A stretch of DNA of 47,894 nt from Patescibacteria group bacterium (lineage in GTDB: Bacteria > Patescibacteriota > Dojkabacteria > JAKAPS01), in contig JANWIC010000004.1 of NCBI GenBank assembly GCA_025450075.1, positions 1-47,894 on the forward strand, read 5' to 3'. Below are positions 9,872 through 19,337 of this stretch, in pieces. Within the stretch, counting starts at the first letter, position 1. Every line of letters begins with the position of its first letter. A program made the translations under genes and the position numbers. Below the pieces are notes generated by a model. That model was given only the letters and a program-made list of their open reading frames with translations. It did no database searches and was not told the DNA's origin.

Positions 9872-10054
9872 ATAGGTATAAAAGATATATTGGAATTATC
9901 GTACCGTTAATGCTTGATGAATTCAGTTAGAACACTTACCAAAGACATGCATACCTTCTAACAATATAGGTTATGTAGATATGGGAAATGTATGAAGTAA
10001 TCCTTTTATAACAATATTAAAATTTAATCCAGTCATGTATATTACATTTCCTGC

Positions 10055-10068
10055 GTAAGGATCCTTAC
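10055..10068. repeat. perfect palindrome GTAAGGATCCTTAC in the GH113/GH8 divergent intergenic region
   Basis: 14-bp perfect palindrome between 9871(-) and 10122(+). Confidence 0.75.
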
Positions 10069-10121
10069 TGCCTATAGCTTTCATGATACATATACTAATC
10101 CCAGTATTTCATCGGATTTGA

Positions 10122-11324
10122 ATGGCACGATTCACCCGAAAACAAAAGACCGCAGCAGGAATAATTCTACTTGGGGTTATAGCGACTTTTTTTATTGTTC
10201 ACATTGGAAAATCAACTCCTACTCCTCAGGTGAATATCCAATACACTGATGTATTATCCAATGCCTGGCAATATTACAAAAAAACATATATCCAAGCAGA
10301 TGGAAGAGTTATTGATGTAACATCTCCTAATTTGCAAAGCACATCAGAAGGACAATCTTATGCAATGCTGCAAGCAGTTCAAGAACAGGACCATGACTAT
10401 TTTGATCGAGTATATCAATGGACACTCTCAAACTTGGCTGTTCGGCATGATGGTTTGTTTGCATGGTTATGGGGAAGAAAACCTGATGGTTCATGGGGGG
10501 TAATCCAGGAAAATGGAGGAATGAACAGCGCAACTGATGGAGATGAACAAACAGCTGTAGCATTAATTAATGCCTACAATACCTGGAAAGAGCAAAAATA
10601 TCTTACAGAAGCAATGTCTTTGATGAAAAGCATTTATGCATCCGATACTGCTTCTTACAATAACCAGAAATATGTTGTTGCAGGAAATTGGGCAAATGAC
10701 AGTATTGCAAATCCCGAACCTATTCTTTTTATAAACCCCTCATATTTGCAGTTAACAGATTACAGGCTTTTTAGCAGATATGATAATGCAGATAATTGGA
10801 ATGGTATCATCAATACTTCTTTTGATGTATTAAATAACTGTACTTTTGATAGTTCGAATATTGCGATGCTTCCCCCAAATTGGTGTTTAATCAACACCGA
10901 TAGATTCAATATTAATTATACAAATCCATCCTTTCCACCTGTATATAGCTATGACGCTTTTCGAACAATGTATAACGTAGCACTTGATTACAAAATATAC
11001 AAAGATCCAAGAGATTTATCATATTTACAAAAAACGAGTAATTCACTTTATAAATTTTATCAACAAAATTCCAGTGGTGAAGCATACAACATATTAACTG
11101 ATCAGACAATAAGTGGTGGGTCATATATTATCAGTTCTGGGACTGCAGCTAATTTCTATTTCACCCACCCAAATGAAGCTGATTCAGTTTTTATGGACAA
11201 TATTTACCGACAATATGAATCTGAAAGTGGAAAATTTGGAAATGGATATTATGATTCAAACTGGAATTGGTTTATGACTTATCTATATTCAAATCAAGTA
11301 GAAAACAATATTCCAGTCGTATAG
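10122..11324 (+). CDS. membrane-anchored GH8 family hydrolase (BcsZ-like)
   Basis: 400 aa; N-terminal TM; TSEGQSYAMLQAV, ATDGDEQTAVALINAY, YSYDAFRTMYNVALDY are GH8 hallmarks. Confidence 0.88.
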   Translation: MARFTRKQKTAAGIILLGVIATFFIVHIGKSTPTPQVNIQYTDVLSNAWQYYKKTYIQADGRVIDVTSPNLQSTSEGQSYAMLQAVQEQDHDYFDRVYQWTLSNLAVRHDGLFAWLWGRKPDGSWGVIQENGGMNSATDGDEQTAVALINAYNTWKEQKYLTEAMSLMKSIYASDTASYNNQKYVVAGNWANDSIANPEPILFINPSYLQLTDYRLFSRYDNADNWNGIINTSFDVLNNCTFDSSNIAMLPPNWCLINTDRFNINYTNPSFPPVYSYDAFRTMYNVALDYKIYKDPRDLSYLQKTSNSLYKFYQQNSSGEAYNILTDQTISGGSYIISSGTAANFYFTHPNEADSVFMDNIYRQYESESGKFGNGYYDSNWNWFMTYLYSNQVENNIPVV

Positions 11325-11327
11325 CAT

Positions 11328-12908
11328 ATGAAGAATAAATTTAAATTCAAACAATCACATATTAAAAAACCTTTGATTATCCTTGCCTGGATTGCTTCCA
11401 TTGTATATATTTACTGGTGGCTACAATTCTCCAATGTTGGAAATATCTATTTATATATTATACTACTTATCAGTGAAATATATTTTCTTTTGATGACTTG
11501 GGGATACTGGTTTACTGTATGGGATACTTCTTTTACTAAAAAAAGATCTATTCATACATTCCCGAGTATTGATATTTATATTCCGGTATGTGGAGAACCA
11601 TTGGCAATCATTACTAATACCCTTACAGCAATTCTAAGAATGAAATATAAAGAAGGTTTCGTAGCCGATTATCCGGAGTTGGTACATATCTTTATCCTGA
11701 ATGATGGGTTTGTAGCAAAAAAAGAAAATTGGAAAGATGTTGATGATTTAGCTTTGCGATATCCCGTCACAGTAATTACTAGAGAAATTGGTGGAGGTGC
11801 AAAAGCCGGGAATATTAATAATGCTATGAAACAAACGTGGGGAGAGTATATTGTTATTTTTGATGCAGATATGAATCCTCTTCCTGATTTTTTAACAGAA
11901 ACAATAGGATTTTTTAGAAAAAATTCAGTTGCATTTGTCCAAACCCCTCAATATTACAGCAACAAAAAAAGAAATTTTGTAACAGACGGAGCATGGGCAC
12001 AGCAGGAGTTATTCTTCGGTCCTATTTGCAGGGGAAAAAATAGGGTAAATGCAGCATTTTGCTGCGGGACTAATGTCATAATCCGAAGGAAAGCGCTTGA
12101 GGCAATAAACGGGTTTGATACGGATAACATAGCAGAAGACTTTTCTACTTCAGTACGAATACATGCGCAGGGATGGAAAACAATCTATTACCCACATGTT
12201 CTTGCACATGGACTAGCTCCAATGAATATTGAGGAATATTACTCTCAGCAGCTTCGTTGGGCGAAAGGATCAATCGATGTTTTCTTTAAAAACAACCCGA
12301 TTTTTAAACGGCATTTAACACTTGCTCAGCGAATCCAATACCTTTTGTCTTTGGGATATTATTTCATGGGATTTTTCATGATACTCGATGCTTTTATTCC
12401 CGTTATTTTTCTCGTAACAGGAATTGTCCCGGTAAAAGGAACTTCAACCACATATATTCTGCTTTTCATGCCATATATTCTTTTTATTATCTATATCCTT
12501 TCTGCTTCAACCGGAGGAAGCTTGAATTACAAAGCATTGCAATTTTCTATCGGTTCTTTCTATATCCAAATAATTGCAATATTTTCATCGATATTTCACA
12601 GAAAAATTGGATTTAAAGTGACAAGCAAAGAAGTAGGAAAAGAAAAGAACTTCTATTTCAAACTTGTTTGGCCGCATATACTATATATAATAATAGGTTT
12701 CATATCCATCGGTATTGGGGTGTTTCGTGAGGGATTCAGTCCAGCAATCATCACGAATATGTCATGGATTATATTTAATATGACAATGATATCTGCACAT
12801 GTGTATGCAGCAATGCCGGGATTACAGGCATGGCTAAAAAAGATTTTTCCTACAGAATCATTTGGGTATGATGAAACTCCTGAAGTATATATCAATATAA
12901 TTCATTAA
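11328..12908 (+). CDS. cellulose synthase catalytic subunit-like GT2 (BcsA-like, no PilZ domain)
   Basis: 526 aa; IDIYIPVCGEP, IVIFDADMNPLPDF, CCGTNVIIRRKAL, IAEDFSTSVRIHAQGW, QQLRWAKGSIDVF plus TM helices; no PilZ domain. Confidence 0.9.
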   Translation: MKNKFKFKQSHIKKPLIILAWIASIVYIYWWLQFSNVGNIYLYIILLISEIYFLLMTWGYWFTVWDTSFTKKRSIHTFPSIDIYIPVCGEPLAIITNTLTAILRMKYKEGFVADYPELVHIFILNDGFVAKKENWKDVDDLALRYPVTVITREIGGGAKAGNINNAMKQTWGEYIVIFDADMNPLPDFLTETIGFFRKNSVAFVQTPQYYSNKKRNFVTDGAWAQQELFFGPICRGKNRVNAAFCCGTNVIIRRKALEAINGFDTDNIAEDFSTSVRIHAQGWKTIYYPHVLAHGLAPMNIEEYYSQQLRWAKGSIDVFFKNNPIFKRHLTLAQRIQYLLSLGYYFMGFFMILDAFIPVIFLVTGIVPVKGTSTTYILLFMPYILFIIYILSASTGGSLNYKALQFSIGSFYIQIIAIFSSIFHRKIGFKVTSKEVGKEKNFYFKLVWPHILYIIIGFISIGIGVFREGFSPAIITNMSWIIFNMTMISAHVYAAMPGLQAWLKKIFPTESFGYDETPEVYINIIH

Positions 12909-14384
12909 ATGAAGGACTTTCGTGTTTCAGTTGTTACAACTCTGGTTATCCTTGTCTGTATAGCAGTTGGTCTATTGCTTCGGTTACATTTCATTTCCTC
13001 TTTAAGCATATCGCTAGATGAGGCACAAAGCATTTGGCAGGCACAACATACCTTATGGGGATCTGATAGTATATTTGTAGTAATGGCAAAAGACATACAT
13101 CCTCCGCTATTTGTCTTAATGCTCCATTTTTGGATTCAACAATTCGGACAAGGTGCTTTTATAGATAGAATACTTCCCCTCATATTCGGAATGCTTTCCA
13201 TTCCTCCCTTTTACTTTCTTGTCAAAGAGGTATATACAAGAAAAGAAGGTATCTTTGCTGTTGCGATTGCTGGATGTGGCCCATTATGGATATGGTATTC
13301 AATAGATATAAAAAACTATTCATTATTAATATTTGGAACGATATTATCTCTTTTGTCATTTTTTAAAATTGTGCATAACAATCATCCACGCACATGGATG
13401 ATTTTCTTTTTTCTATCACAAATATTGGGTATGTATTCCCATTATTTTTTCTTTCTAATAATTTTGCTGGAATTTATTGGAGCATTTATTTACAAAAAAA
13501 AGAGCATTATCATCCTCTCACTTTTATCAGCGATATTCTTCATTCCATGGGGATATGAATTTTTGCTCTTTCACTCCAGTTCTACACAACCAAGTCTTGG
13601 ACAGGTAAACCTGTTTAATATTCTCCTGACAATTTTTGAATTGGTGCTAGGGTATCACAGCACCGATTTTTATAAAGCATCGATTGCCCTGTGGCCGCTT
13701 GTTATCCTATTTTTCTTTGTCTATATTAAAGCGTTCCGGAAAGTGAATAAAGATAGTATGCTATTATTGATAGCGATCATTTTACCAATTGCTGGAACCT
13801 TTATTGTATCGCAAATTAGTGTAACGATATTTCTCACGCGTTATCTTCTGTTTGTTTCCATTTTCTTATACATGGTGATTAGCAGAAGCATATTCTCTGC
13901 AAAATATGTTCCGTATCGTTTAGTCGGAACAGTAGGCTTTTTAATACTACTTCTTTTTATGACATATACACAATTTAGCGATCCGTTGAACATTTCCGTT
14001 GAGGATTACAAAGATTCAGTTGCCTATGTTGAACAATATGCTACTCCTCACTCGCTCATTATAGTTTCTGCTCCATTTACTATTTATCCATTTGAATATT
14101 ATTACTCAGGAAATGCTCCATATGTAACATTGCCTTTATGGGACAGGAAGCATCCGATTAACTTTGCACCTACTCCCGGTCAGATGGCAGCATTAGTTTC
14201 ATCTTCTGAAAAAACTTACTCAAAAATTTTTTTGATAGAAAGCTATGATCAGGGACATAACAATGAGACAGTGAGCTGGTTTAATAATAAGTTTAAAATT
14301 ATCAGGCAGGAAAATTTCGGATACAATGTATCAGTGCATGAGTATCAAATTTCATATGATACTCATGCACTTGCAAATCGTTAA
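12909..14384 (+). CDS. membrane glycosyltransferase, PMT/GT39 family
   Basis: 491 aa; SISLDEAQSIWQAQHT, DIHPPLFVLMLHFW, multi-TM. Confidence 0.82.
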   Translation: MKDFRVSVVTTLVILVCIAVGLLLRLHFISSLSISLDEAQSIWQAQHTLWGSDSIFVVMAKDIHPPLFVLMLHFWIQQFGQGAFIDRILPLIFGMLSIPPFYFLVKEVYTRKEGIFAVAIAGCGPLWIWYSIDIKNYSLLIFGTILSLLSFFKIVHNNHPRTWMIFFFLSQILGMYSHYFFFLIILLEFIGAFIYKKKSIIILSLLSAIFFIPWGYEFLLFHSSSTQPSLGQVNLFNILLTIFELVLGYHSTDFYKASIALWPLVILFFFVYIKAFRKVNKDSMLLLIAIILPIAGTFIVSQISVTIFLTRYLLFVSIFLYMVISRSIFSAKYVPYRLVGTVGFLILLLFMTYTQFSDPLNISVEDYKDSVAYVEQYATPHSLIIVSAPFTIYPFEYYYSGNAPYVTLPLWDRKHPINFAPTPGQMAALVSSSEKTYSKIFLIESYDQGHNNETVSWFNNKFKIIRQENFGYNVSVHEYQISYDTHALANR

Positions 14385-15952
14385 TTTATTGTGATTGTTC
14401 CCACATGTGTTGCCCATGAATATTCATGTGACCAATCGGGTGAAAATATTCCTACCTCTATGGAATAGACTCCTTTTGCAAAACCCGAAGGAACATTCCA
14501 TTTGACAGGAATTGTTATATCGGTTCCTTTTTGGTTTTGATTATCGGTAATAATTTGTGCAACTTTTTGTCCTGTATTATTTTTCATTTCGGTATCAACA
14601 AGATATGTTGCATCAGTTACTTCTAATGTATCAAGATGCAGATTAATGGTATATGCGAGTGAAATGTTCGCACTAACCCCTTTACTTGCTGTTTGAGCTA
14701 GAGTAGTTGGAGTAACAGGTGAACTTGTTGGAAGTAAAGGTTGGTTGGAGCTATAGAGATTAGTAATATTTCCATTTCCCATCATCAATCCGAATGCAGC
14801 CCAGTTATTTCCATAATAATTGGTTGAATTGCTTGCAAAATATGCATAGCCATTATTATATATATAGTCTTTTTCAATTTTTTGTTCGATGCCTGATACT
14901 ATGGCAGGGTCTGATTTCATAAATACTGCGAGATCCCCTCCGTAAATTGCTGAGGATTCGTAACTATTTTTTACCGTTCCATCATGGTTGTACTCTGCGT
15001 AAATCTTTCCTAGGCTATTCCATTGGTCAAGCATGAAGGTATGAATTGCGCCTCCAAGAATTGCCGATGCTCGTGGTTCGTTAAACCAGAGATAATCTTC
15101 TGCAACTCGGAAAGTTGTTCTGAATGCATCATAAGTATAGGCATTCGTTCTATCGTTCCCATTTGGCTGGTTAAGAGTAAGGCTTGTTAGGTCAAGTATT
15201 CCCCAGTTTGGGAAAAGACCAGCATTTGTTGCAAGTATTCCTGTTGTTGATTTATTTAACAAATCATATGAAGTATCTACAACACTATTCCATTTTGTGT
15301 TTCCACTGCTTTGTGCAAATAATTTGTAATATGCAGGAGCTAAGTATGAAAGGTTGATGTCTACATTATTCCCTTGATATCGGGTATATGTCCCGCCAGT
15401 TATATATAGCCTACCATCAGACCCTTTAGCTGTCTCTTTTGACAGGATATCTGCAATAATTGCATTCGCTTGTTGTGTATATGAATTTTGTCCCCATTGT
15501 TTTCCTGCAAAAAGCAGTGCTGTTGCAATATCTTCATCTGCATCTGTTGCTCCTGTCCAATCAAGCACAGCATTGTTATAATGCCAGGCAAAAAGATTAT
15601 CTCGATTACTTTGATCTGAATTATTCATTCGAGACAAATTTTGTTTTGTCCAGTTCCAAATACTATCAAATGTTGTCTGATCGTTCATATATACAGAACG
15701 TAGCATTCCGTATCCCTGGCCTTCAGAAACAACATCATATCCCTGGTCAGGTCGTACGACTTTGCCATTATCTATATAATACTTTTTATACCCATTCCAT
15801 GATGAAGTAAGCATGGCGGAAATATCTTGTGAGGGAGTTTGTGTGATTTGTGAATGCACAGATTGAGAATGAAATGTTTGATACAAGAAACTGGAAACGA
15901 CGGACAAAACGACAACAAAAATAATACTGAAAGACTTTTTATTGTTTTTCAT
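14381..15952 (-). CDS. secreted/anchored GH8 family hydrolase with C-terminal beta-sandwich domain
   Basis: ORF track gives 15994; the signal-anchor-like N-terminus MKNNKKSFSIIFVVVLSVVSSFLY supports a start at 15952. VSEGQGYGMLRSVYM, ATDADEDIATALLFAG, YTYDAFRTTFRVAEDYLW. Confidence 0.85.
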   Translation of the reverse strand: MKNNKKSFSIIFVVVLSVVSSFLYQTFHSQSVHSQITQTPSQDISAMLTSSWNGYKKYYIDNGKVVRPDQGYDVVSEGQGYGMLRSVYMNDQTTFDSIWNWTKQNLSRMNNSDQSNRDNLFAWHYNNAVLDWTGATDADEDIATALLFAGKQWGQNSYTQQANAIIADILSKETAKGSDGRLYITGGTYTRYQGNNVDINLSYLAPAYYKLFAQSSGNTKWNSVVDTSYDLLNKSTTGILATNAGLFPNWGILDLTSLTLNQPNGNDRTNAYTYDAFRTTFRVAEDYLWFNEPRASAILGGAIHTFMLDQWNSLGKIYAEYNHDGTVKNSYESSAIYGGDLAVFMKSDPAIVSGIEQKIEKDYIYNNGYAYFASNSTNYYGNNWAAFGLMMGNGNITNLYSSNQPLLPTSSPVTPTTLAQTASKGVSANISLAYTINLHLDTLEVTDATYLVDTEMKNNTGQKVAQIITDNQNQKGTDITIPVKWNVPSGFAKGVYSIEVGIFSPDWSHEYSWATHVGTITIN

Positions 15953-16034
15953 GGTGTTATATTTATTACACATAAAGTGTAAATAATGTAACATTCATGA
16001 AGGCTAAGTGCAAGCACAACTACAACTTATCCCA

Positions 16035-17006
16035 TTATTCTAAGAAATCAATATCAAGAAAATTGCGATTGATTGGTTGGTGGGGATGGATATATCTTTG
16101 TAAATAGGTAATGTAGGGTTTTGCTTTTTGAAAATTATGATGTATTAGCCATGAGCTTTTTACAATTGCAATTATAAGAGAAAACACATCAATTTTTTCA
16201 TGAAATAACTTTGGATCAGATAAATCAATATCAATTTCTTCTCTCCACCCTTTGATTAGATATTCTGATAATCCTGGATGCAGCATATGAAAATTTGCTA
16301 TATCCCAAACTGGATCCATACTCATCTTATTTCCGAAATCAATCATTCCGCTATACCCATATTTTGCCGCAAAAATATGAAGCAAATCATAATCACCATG
16401 CACTAACCTTCCTTGTTTGAGAGAATGGACAGAAGGATGTGAAGCAATATATGTTTTTATCCATTCTGCTTCTGAGTTCGTTATGATATTTGCATTACAT
16501 AATAAAGGCAAGTGTTCATGGAGAGCATTATGGAGTACAGTTTGCAGATCATCATCATATCCGCAAACAATTCTGTATTTTCTACTCAATTCATTTGAAC
16601 ACCATCCAAAACCTCTTGTATGGATATGGTGCATCCGAGCCAAATCCTTACCCGCTCTAGTGATGATAAATGCTTGCTCACTTTTAGCTAATGAAAGCGT
16701 TGAAAATGGTTGGCCATCAATTGCAGTAATAACAAAAAAGGGATATTGAAAAGTGATCTCAGAATCATCATATATGACAGGACGGGGTACTCGTACATTT
16801 TTTTCAGCTAAATGTTCAATCACCCATTTTTCCGTATAGAAAGGAATGTGGTCAAGTGAAATTTTGATATAGTAATATCTGACATCTGTTTTAAATCTCC
16901 ATACCTCATTTGGTGGCTGTGATTTTACCTGTTCAATTTCATAAACTTTTCGCTTCAGATAGGTTTGTAATAGGTTGTCGATATCTGTTTTTGTAATTTT
17001 TTCCAT
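16035..17006 (-). CDS. APH/choline kinase-like phosphotransferase
   Basis: 323 aa; VHGDYDLLHIFA (Brenner-like motif), GMIDFGNKMSMDPVWDIANF. Confidence 0.8.
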   Translation of the reverse strand: MEKITKTDIDNLLQTYLKRKVYEIEQVKSQPPNEVWRFKTDVRYYYIKISLDHIPFYTEKWVIEHLAEKNVRVPRPVIYDDSEITFQYPFFVITAIDGQPFSTLSLAKSEQAFIITRAGKDLARMHHIHTRGFGWCSNELSRKYRIVCGYDDDLQTVLHNALHEHLPLLCNANIITNSEAEWIKTYIASHPSVHSLKQGRLVHGDYDLLHIFAAKYGYSGMIDFGNKMSMDPVWDIANFHMLHPGLSEYLIKGWREEIDIDLSDPKLFHEKIDVFSLIIAIVKSSWLIHHNFQKAKPYITYLQRYIHPHQPINRNFLDIDFLE

Positions 17007-17069
17007 AGGAAAATAATACCCATTCAGTTATATCGAAATTGCTCCCTATACACTGTTAGAAAAGTGACA

Positions 17070-17627
17070 CTAACGAGCAAAGATGGCGTAGTAATGGTAA
17101 AAGTAAAATCCAATAGCGAGAATGAGAAGAGGAAGAACTATAACAAATTCAATAATCCCTCCAGTTTTAATCCGAAGTGCCTTGATTGGAGGAATTCCGA
17201 ATTTAAACCCGAAAGGAAAAAACAAAGGAATACCTTCTGTAGTCATCGCATCAAGAATAAAATGAGATGCAATACCAATTAAATATGCATACCAAATTAG
17301 TTGTAATTGAAGACCTGGAAGTTGTGGCAAAAGGAATAGTAATTTATGTGAAAGATAAGTAAATGCTGCAAAACCTAGTATTGAATGAGAGATATGCCTG
17401 TGTCCTCCTATAAATATCGGATTTATAATATGACCAATAAGAGATCCAGCAGGAATCTTTTTGTATATGATACTCGTTGGCTTATCAAGATCAGGTGTAA
17501 GAGCTCCAATTATGCTGACGAGTAAGCATGCAAGAGCAGTTGGAGAATTCGTATGAATGCCACCATATGCAGTATCAGTTGCAAGAAGTGCAACAACACC
17601 TCCTAATTCATGTGTTCTTCCAAGCAT
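17070..17627 (-). CDS. YdjM-like membrane-bound metal-dependent hydrolase
   Basis: 185 aa; GALTPDLDKPTS, HRHISHSILGF, HFILDAMTTEGIPLFFPF. Confidence 0.8.
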   Translation of the reverse strand: MLGRTHELGGVVALLATDTAYGGIHTNSPTALACLLVSIIGALTPDLDKPTSIIYKKIPAGSLIGHIINPIFIGGHRHISHSILGFAAFTYLSHKLLFLLPQLPGLQLQLIWYAYLIGIASHFILDAMTTEGIPLFFPFGFKFGIPPIKALRIKTGGIIEFVIVLPLLILAIGFYFYHYYAIFAR

Positions 17628-18517
17628 TGGGGCATATGATAACGTGATTTTTCTTTACATGCATCGCAGCACGCACTTTGATGAGATTGTTGACAAGCTT
17701 CGCATGAAACATATTGTTTGTTGCATGCAGCATTACAACAGTTAATATATCGATCTGTCGGAGTATGGCAATAATAGCAGGAAGATATGATTTTCCTCCT
17801 TTCTTCCGAGTTAATTTGTACAGCAACCCGTGAATCAAATACATAACATGATCCTTCATATCCTTCATCCGGATACTTATTCCCATAAGTTACAATTCCT
17901 CCATGCAATTGTGATACATCTTCAAAACCTTGTTGGATGAGATAAGCGCTTGCCTTTTCGCATCTAATACCACCGGTGCATACCGTAACAATTTTCTTCT
18001 TTTTCAAATGTTCAATGTCTTTAATCCCATCTGGAAGTTCACGGAAATTTTTTATCGGTAAAGGAATTGAATTTTTAAATTTACCAATATATGTTTCATA
18101 ATCATTTCGAACATCAACAATGTAATATTCTTCATCTGATTGCATAAGTGCGTACAAATCTTCAGGTTCAATATATTTCCCTCGCTTGACATTATCTCTT
18201 GTTATATCAAGAGCTGTCTTTAAAGAAACAATTTCTTCTCTTACTTTAATCTTTAACTTGGGAAAAACTTGTGATTCAGCCGAACTTTCTTTGAAAACGA
18301 TATCAAAAAAAAGCGGATGATTTTTCATGTAAGTTTTGTATGCCTGTATTGCATAAGGTGTTCCTGCTACTGTTCCATTTATTCCTTCATTTGCAATAAT
18401 TATCCTACCTTTAATTCCCAGTTTATCGCATAAGGCTCTGTGGGTTTTCACCTCACGAATAGGGTTTTGTATTTCTATATATTTGTAGTATAACAGCACA
18501 TTGTACATATAGTTCAT
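17603..18517 (-). CDS. trhO: tRNA uridine(34) hydroxylase / rhodanese-domain protein
   Basis: 304 aa; GRIIIANEGINGTVAGT, YIVDVRNDYE, VTVCTGGIRCEKASAYL, C-terminal Cys-rich region. Confidence 0.93.
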   Translation of the reverse strand: MNYMYNVLLYYKYIEIQNPIREVKTHRALCDKLGIKGRIIIANEGINGTVAGTPYAIQAYKTYMKNHPLFFDIVFKESSAESQVFPKLKIKVREEIVSLKTALDITRDNVKRGKYIEPEDLYALMQSDEEYYIVDVRNDYETYIGKFKNSIPLPIKNFRELPDGIKDIEHLKKKKIVTVCTGGIRCEKASAYLIQQGFEDVSQLHGGIVTYGNKYPDEGYEGSCYVFDSRVAVQINSEERRKIISSCYYCHTPTDRYINCCNAACNKQYVSCEACQQSHQSACCDACKEKSRYHMPQCLEEHMN

Positions 18518-18551
18518 ACTTAATCCAGCTGATTATACTATACTTCGGGGA

Positions 18552-19205
18552 TTAGATGTAAGCCTCGTCACGAAGTTTATCTACATCTTTCACGACAATT
18601 CTGCGACCTTTGTACTTAATAATACCTTTTTTCTCTAACTTTTTAATCTCAAGACTTGTAGTTTCTCTTGCAATTCCAGCTGAGAATGAAATATGTTGAT
18701 GGGTAATCGGCATCTTTAGCATCACCTCATCTCCTTTTCTTACTCCAAGCAACTTTGAATAAACCCAAATAATGGATGCAACAGTTGTGTTTGCTTTACC
18801 GAGAATAATGTGCTGCATGCGATAAATAAGAGCACTTAACTGGATTAAAATTTGTTCAGTTATATGCATAAGGATGTCAACATCAGATTTTACAAATTGC
18901 CTAAAATCTTCTGCAGGTGCTTTATATACATCAACAGGTGTAATTGATTCAAACCAATATATATTTGGCGCATCTTTAATAACAAGAGTAAGCGGAAAAA
19001 TTTCTTTGGGAGTTAAAATGATAGCAGTCAGTTCTTTTCCTTCTGTTGAATAAATATGAAGACGAACATATCCTTTTTTAATGTAAAAAACATGGGAGGC
19101 ATTGTCATCATCGTCTCTTCTTAAAATCGTTTCCCCTTTTTTATATGTTATCAGTTTATATTTTTTGAAAAAGGATTCGATTTCAGCGGAAATTTTATCT
19201 CCCAT
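18552..19205 (-). CDS. Crp/Fnr family transcriptional regulator
   Basis: 217 aa; N-terminal cyclic-nucleotide-binding-like beta roll and C-terminal winged helix (MPITHQHISFSAGIARETTSLEIKKLEKKGIIKYKGRRIVVKD). Confidence 0.88.
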   Translation of the reverse strand: MGDKISAEIESFFKKYKLITYKKGETILRRDDDDNASHVFYIKKGYVRLHIYSTEGKELTAIILTPKEIFPLTLVIKDAPNIYWFESITPVDVYKAPAEDFRQFVKSDVDILMHITEQILIQLSALIYRMQHIILGKANTTVASIIWVYSKLLGVRKGDEVMLKMPITHQHISFSAGIARETTSLEIKKLEKKGIIKYKGRRIVVKDVDKLRDEAYI

Positions 19206-19226
19206 ATAATAACAATAATAATGTAA

Positions 19227-19250
19227 GATATATCATAAACAATATATCAT
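19227..19250. repeat. GATATAT-N8-ATATATC inverted repeat overlapping two ATATATCAT direct repeats, upstream of the Crp/Fnr gene
   Basis: Read directly: GATATATCATAAACAATATATCAT; direct repeat period 14 nt. Confidence 0.6.
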
Positions 19251-19337
19251 TCCTATGAGGCTGTGTTTGTAATGATTCTCACAGGTGGGGAGTGAATTAT
19301 ATTACTATTATAGCATATTTTAAGATACAATGGTGAA

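Noticed and set aside
11328-12908. Canonical bacterial cellulose (bcsABZC) operon.
   Set aside because: Only BcsA-like and GH8 parts are present; no BcsB, BcsC or PilZ domain, so the polymer should not be called cellulose without evidence.
17070-18517. The 25-nt same-strand overlap of the YdjM-like and trhO genes as a possible frameshift fusion.
   Set aside because: Both proteins have complete, unrelated domains; ordinary gene overlap is sufficient.
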